Shown in pieces: positions 14,985 through 17,748 of a stretch of DNA of 17,748 bases. A program made the translations under genes and the position numbers. The notes under the pieces were generated by a model. That model was not told where the DNA came from, ran no database searches, and worked only from the letters and a program-made list of their open reading frames with translations. Each line of letters opens with the position of its first letter. The first letter of the stretch is position 1. The stretch is from an uncultured Desulfobacterales bacterium (GTDB lineage: Bacteria > Desulfobacterota > Desulfobacteria > Desulfobacterales > JAFDCJ01), in the NCBI GenBank assembly GCA_945787595.1, contig CALZJV010000131.1, positions 1 to 17,748 on the forward strand, read 5' to 3'.

Positions 14985-15839
14985 ATGAAAATCGATTTTC
15001 ACACCCATATTTTTCCACCCGCAATTTGCCAAAACAAGGAAAAATTTTTCCTATCCGAACCTACCTTCGAACGCTTATATCAATCATCCAAATCCAGGTT
15101 GATCGGTGCGATCGAATTGTTAGACGCCATGGATGAAAACGAGGTGGACAAATCTGTAATATTCGGTTTTCCCTGGAAAAATCCCGAAATATTTAAAATG
15201 CATAACGATCACATCATGGATATAGTTCAAAAATACCCTCACCGTTTTGTAGGTTTGGGATGTTTTGATCCGTCAAACAACCACGCTGTCGTTGAAACTG
15301 AAAGATGCCTTAAAGGAGGATTGGCCGGAATCGGCGAATTGGCGTTTTATCAGACCGGCATTGACGAATCCGCTTTAGAACAGCTTGCTCCAATCATGAA
15401 AATATGCGCTGATTGCGACTTGCCCATACTGATTCACGCCAATGAACCTGTCGGACATGCTTACCACGGCAAGACGCCGATTACACTGGCGCAGATTTAC
15501 CGCCTGATCAAACGATTTTCAGAAACCAAAATCGTTTTAGCGCACTGGGGAGGAGGCCTTTTCTTTTACAGCCTAATGAAAAGGGATGTCAAGCAAACTC
15601 TAACAAACGTGTTTTTTGACACGGCCGCCTCACCTTTTTTGTATGACCCCGAGATTTACCAGTATGCTGTCAGGCTTCTAGAAGTTGATAAAATCCTTTT
15701 TGGCAGTGATTATCCGTTGCTGCCGCCGGGTCGCTATTTTGACGAAATGAGAGAAGCCGGCTTGACAAAACCGCAGATCGACAAAATCTGCGGAGGGAAT
15801 GCAAAAAAACTTCTTAAACTCGCAGGAGAGCTCGGATGA
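14985..15839 (+). CDS. Amidohydrolase-family (Amidohydro_2 type) metal-dependent hydrolase or decarboxylase
   Basis: A TIM-barrel protein of 284 residues. Metal-site candidates, from ATG 14985, are H6 and H8 ('DFHTHIFPP'), H151 ('LIHANEP'), H187 ('LAHWGGG') and D242 ('LFGSDYP'). This is the pattern of the amidohydrolase group that includes ACMSD and resorcylate decarboxylases as well as hydrolases. 'GIGELAFY' (116-122) sits at a barrel strand end. The substrate is unknown. A TTG directly before the ATG is also in frame but less likely. Its stop overlaps the next start (ATGA, 15836-15839), so it is translationally coupled to the DUF362 gene and they probably act together. The AT-rich gap 14876-14984 shows no clear promoter. 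Confidence 0.85.
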   Translation: MKIDFHTHIFPPAICQNKEKFFLSEPTFERLYQSSKSRLIGAIELLDAMDENEVDKSVIFGFPWKNPEIFKMHNDHIMDIVQKYPHRFVGLGCFDPSNNHAVVETERCLKGGLAGIGELAFYQTGIDESALEQLAPIMKICADCDLPILIHANEPVGHAYHGKTPITLAQIYRLIKRFSETKIVLAHWGGGLFFYSLMKRDVKQTLTNVFFDTAASPFLYDPEIYQYAVRLLEVDKILFGSDYPLLPPGRYFDEMREAGLTKPQIDKICGGNAKKLLKLAGELG

Positions 15840-17197
15840 AAAAAAACCTGGTTGCCATCGTTCGCTATGAAAAACCCCTGGAATCTGTCCGCCAAGCCAT
15901 TGAGATGTCCCACGGGCTGGACCACCTGCCCACAAAAGCCAGGGTGTTTATCAAACCCAATATTGTATTCTGGACCAAAGCAGTTGCGTTTCCCAAATGG
16001 GGCGTCATTACCACCTCCCGCGTGGTAGAGGATATAATCCTTGTACTGAAGGAACGCGGCATTGACGACATCACCATCGGAGAGGGTACCGTGACCATGC
16101 ATCCAAAGGACATGGAAACACCGGCCCATGCCTTTGAAACTCTGGGATACGGCAAATTGAAACGCAGATACGGCATCAAATACCTAAATATCTTCGAACG
16201 CCCGTTTAGAAAATTGGATCTTGGTGATGGTGTCGAGGTCAGATTCAATGTCGATGCCTTGGAAAGTGATTTTGTGGTGGATCTGCCGGTGATGAAAGCT
16301 CACAATCAAACAGTAGTCAGCCTAGGGATTAAAAATTTGAAAGGTTTGATTGACGTCCCCTCCCGTAAAAAATGCCATAACATGACGCCAGGCAAAGACC
16401 TGCATTTCTGGGTTTCCAAACTGGCGGACCCGATGCCGCCCACGTTTACCCTGCTGGATGGGATTTACACCAATGAGCGGGGCCCCGGTCCCGACGGTAA
16501 ATTACACCGCAGAAATCTGCTGGTGGCTTCCGCTGATGTATTATCGGCTGATCTGGTGGGAGCCAAAATTTTAGGGTTCGCCCCAGAACAGGTGCCTCAC
16601 CTTATGCATGCTGCCGAACATCGCCACCGACCCCTGGATTTTTCAGATATCGCGGTGATCGGAGAAAGCATCCATGACGTGGCCCGGCCTCATGAATATG
16701 ATTATGAATACAGTGAAACCGAAGATGTTTTACTTCCCACCCCGCTGGTCAAACAGGGCCTCAAAGGAATCTTTTACCACAAGTACGATCTTTCCATGTG
16801 CACCTATTGTTCCGCTGTCAACGGTCTGATGCTTACAGCCATTCGGTTTGCCTGGAAGAATGAACCCTGGGACGACGTTGAAGTTCTAACCGGGAAATCG
16901 ATGAAGCCAACCCCCGGAAAGAAGAAAACGATTTTAATGGGCAAATGCATTTACCAGGCCCACAAAGACAATCCGGACATCCGGCAATCAATTCCCATCA
17001 AAGGGTGTCCGCCCAAACCTGAAGATATGCTCAAAGCACTGCACAAAGCAGGCATAGATGCCGATCCGGGTTTGTTTGAAAAAATAGATACATTACCGGG
17101 GTTTTACATGGGACGGTATGAAGGAAAGCCCGATTATGATGAATCCTTTTTTCAGGTCAAAGGGGATAAGCTCAAAGCTGAAAGCTTAGGCTCTTAG
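15836..17197 (+). CDS. DUF362 protein with a hydrogenase-small-subunit-like Fe-S C-terminus
   Basis: The first roughly 290 residues are DUF362-like: 'VFIKPNIV' (37-44), 'VVEDIILVLKERGIDDITIGEG' split across 63-84, 'DFVVDLPVMKAH' (145-156), 'LGIKNLKGLIDVPSRKKCH' (163-181) and 'LLDGIYTNERGPGPDG' (206-221). The last 160 residues carry four spaced cysteines: C322-x2-C325 ('MCTYCSAVNG'), C371 ('MGKC') and C391 ('KGCPPKPEDML'). This CxxC / GxC / GCPP order is how the proximal [4Fe-4S] cluster is held in NiFe-hydrogenase small subunits and, with adjacent cysteines, in NuoB. A cluster here is an inference. There is no signal peptide. The RBS is AGGAG. It is coupled by a 4-bp overlap to the amidohydrolase. 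No biochemical function can be assigned. Confidence 0.8.
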   Translation: MKKNLVAIVRYEKPLESVRQAIEMSHGLDHLPTKARVFIKPNIVFWTKAVAFPKWGVITTSRVVEDIILVLKERGIDDITIGEGTVTMHPKDMETPAHAFETLGYGKLKRRYGIKYLNIFERPFRKLDLGDGVEVRFNVDALESDFVVDLPVMKAHNQTVVSLGIKNLKGLIDVPSRKKCHNMTPGKDLHFWVSKLADPMPPTFTLLDGIYTNERGPGPDGKLHRRNLLVASADVLSADLVGAKILGFAPEQVPHLMHAAEHRHRPLDFSDIAVIGESIHDVARPHEYDYEYSETEDVLLPTPLVKQGLKGIFYHKYDLSMCTYCSAVNGLMLTAIRFAWKNEPWDDVEVLTGKSMKPTPGKKKTILMGKCIYQAHKDNPDIRQSIPIKGCPPKPEDMLKALHKAGIDADPGLFEKIDTLPGFYMGRYEGKPDYDESFFQVKGDKLKAESLGS

Positions 17198-17203
17198 GCC
17201 ATT

Positions 17204-17654
17204 TTTTCTGACAATATGTTGTTAGGAACTTAAGGTTTTCCGCCGCAGGCGGATCAGGTTTCGGGCGATAGCGCTACCGCCGGCCAAACAACCGGCCAGT
17301 CTAATCAAAGAAGAAACTCTAAAAAAACGAATAACGAGCAACGAGTGACGAATGACGAATTAAGGAATTCTCTCTATTTTATTATTTGAAAGAGCAGAGC
17401 GAAGCGACATCCACAATTCGTTCCGCCTCCGGCGGATCAATCGTTATTCGTCATTCGATATGCTAAGATTCGCTGTTCGGCCTCGCAGAGTCTCATACGG
17501 GGCCCTAGCTAAATGATGAGTTTCATACATGGATTTAGCGACTCGCCTTCCTGACACCCGACACCTGACACCTATACTCTACGTTACTAAATAGCCAGCG
17601 CCCTTGCTGCCCCGCAGGGGCCACTTATTCCGAGCGCGGTTTCGGAATAAGCCT
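17204..17654 (+). repeat. Intergenic repeat family 2, copy split by about 270 bp
   Basis: 17204-17263 matches 261-320 and 17531-17654 matches 321-432, so this copy is interrupted by about 267 bp (17264-17530). The insert holds a segment matching 13171-13239 on the opposite strand, a run of degenerate 'aacgag/gacgaat' units (17328-17362) with their inverse (17439-17459), a tccgcc/ggcgga palindrome, and a GTATGAAACT motif on the minus strand (17519-17528). The closing hairpins are GCCCC/GGGGC (17609-17613/17617-17621) and a perfect 10-bp stem (17624-17633/17642-17651). The last stem reaches the stop region of the minus-strand gene at the window edge. There is no gene in 17198-17652. Confidence 0.65.
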
Positions 17655-17748
17655 ATATCCTTATCTGTCTAAGTTCCTCAAGGATCGGTTCCATTTTAGT
17701 GCGGTGCTCTGGCGGTATCATCAAGACTTTCAGCGACCAGTTTACAAT
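17653..17748 (-). CDS. C-terminal end of an unidentified gene (partial)
   Basis: Reading leftwards from the window edge, one frame stays open for 31 codons and stops at TAG 17653-17655. Its end, 'PPEHRTKMEPILEELRQIRI', has the composition of a normal soluble protein with a helical C-terminus, and the 10-bp hairpin of the repeat lies right after the stop. The fragment is too short to identify. It could also be a chance open frame. Confidence 0.4.
   Translation of the reverse strand: MVNWSLKVLMIPPEHRTKMEPILEELRQIRI

Noticed and set aside
17328..17460. CRISPR-like array from repeated 'acgaat/acgag' units
   Set aside because: Units are about 6-8 bp, degenerate, have no spacers of constant length, and appear inverted further on; there are no cas genes.

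Overview
The window reads like a piece of a free-living anaerobic bacterial chromosome, most likely a sulfate-reducer-type Desulfobacterota (the old Deltaproteobacteria). This is an inference from gene content: a Tat-exported iron-sulfur aldo/keto reductase, an anaerobic-type GlpA paired with an SdhB-like iron-sulfur protein, an AmrS radical SAM enzyme, and a DUF362 protein. It also rests on the unusually repeat-rich intergenic DNA. No rRNA, tRNA, CRISPR array, phage gene or transposase is visible.

Layout: 2-247 (+) is the end of an M16 zinc peptidase. 599-1746 (-) is a broken Tat aldo/keto reductase, preceded in the same direction by dut (1772-2236, -). 2414-3223 (+) is a YycJ/WalJ-type metallo-beta-lactamase-fold protein. 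3762-4235 (+) is a three-TPR protein, convergent with a SpoT-like HD hydrolase that has no synthetase domain (4260-5420, -). 5915-7369 (+) is pepD. 7462-8631 and 8752-9498 (+) are glpA and an SdhB-like protein carrying three Fe-S clusters. 9829-10704 (-) is a stand-alone homocysteine S-methyltransferase. 11083-11874 and 11855-12868 (+) are an overlapping SAM methyltransferase and amrS. 13264-14418 (-) is an MFS transporter. 14703-14822 (-) is a possible 39-residue protein. 14985-15839 and 15836-17197 (+) are a translationally coupled amidohydrolase and a DUF362 protein with a hydrogenase-small-subunit-like C-terminus. 17653-17748 (-) is the end of an unidentified gene.

Functionally this is a set of short independent operons rather than one pathway. 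Themes are electron input to the quinone pool (glpA plus the SdhB-like protein), one-carbon/SAM chemistry (homocysteine methyltransferase, SAM methyltransferase, AmrS), peptide turnover (M16, pepD), and nucleotide or alarmone housekeeping (dut, SpoT-like hydrolase).

The most unusual material lies between genes. One 162-bp foldback element occurs twice at about 96% identity (442-603 and 5702-5863). Five of the seven differences fall in predicted stem pairs and keep the + strand RNA paired; two more swap an A-G for a G-A opposition. A second repeat family (261-432 and a split copy at 17204-17654) carries a hairpin with a true compensatory base change. Two further foldbacks (about 5488-5625 and 9569-9796) look like members of other families. 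One copy of the 162-bp element supplies the stop codon of the broken aldo/keto reductase.
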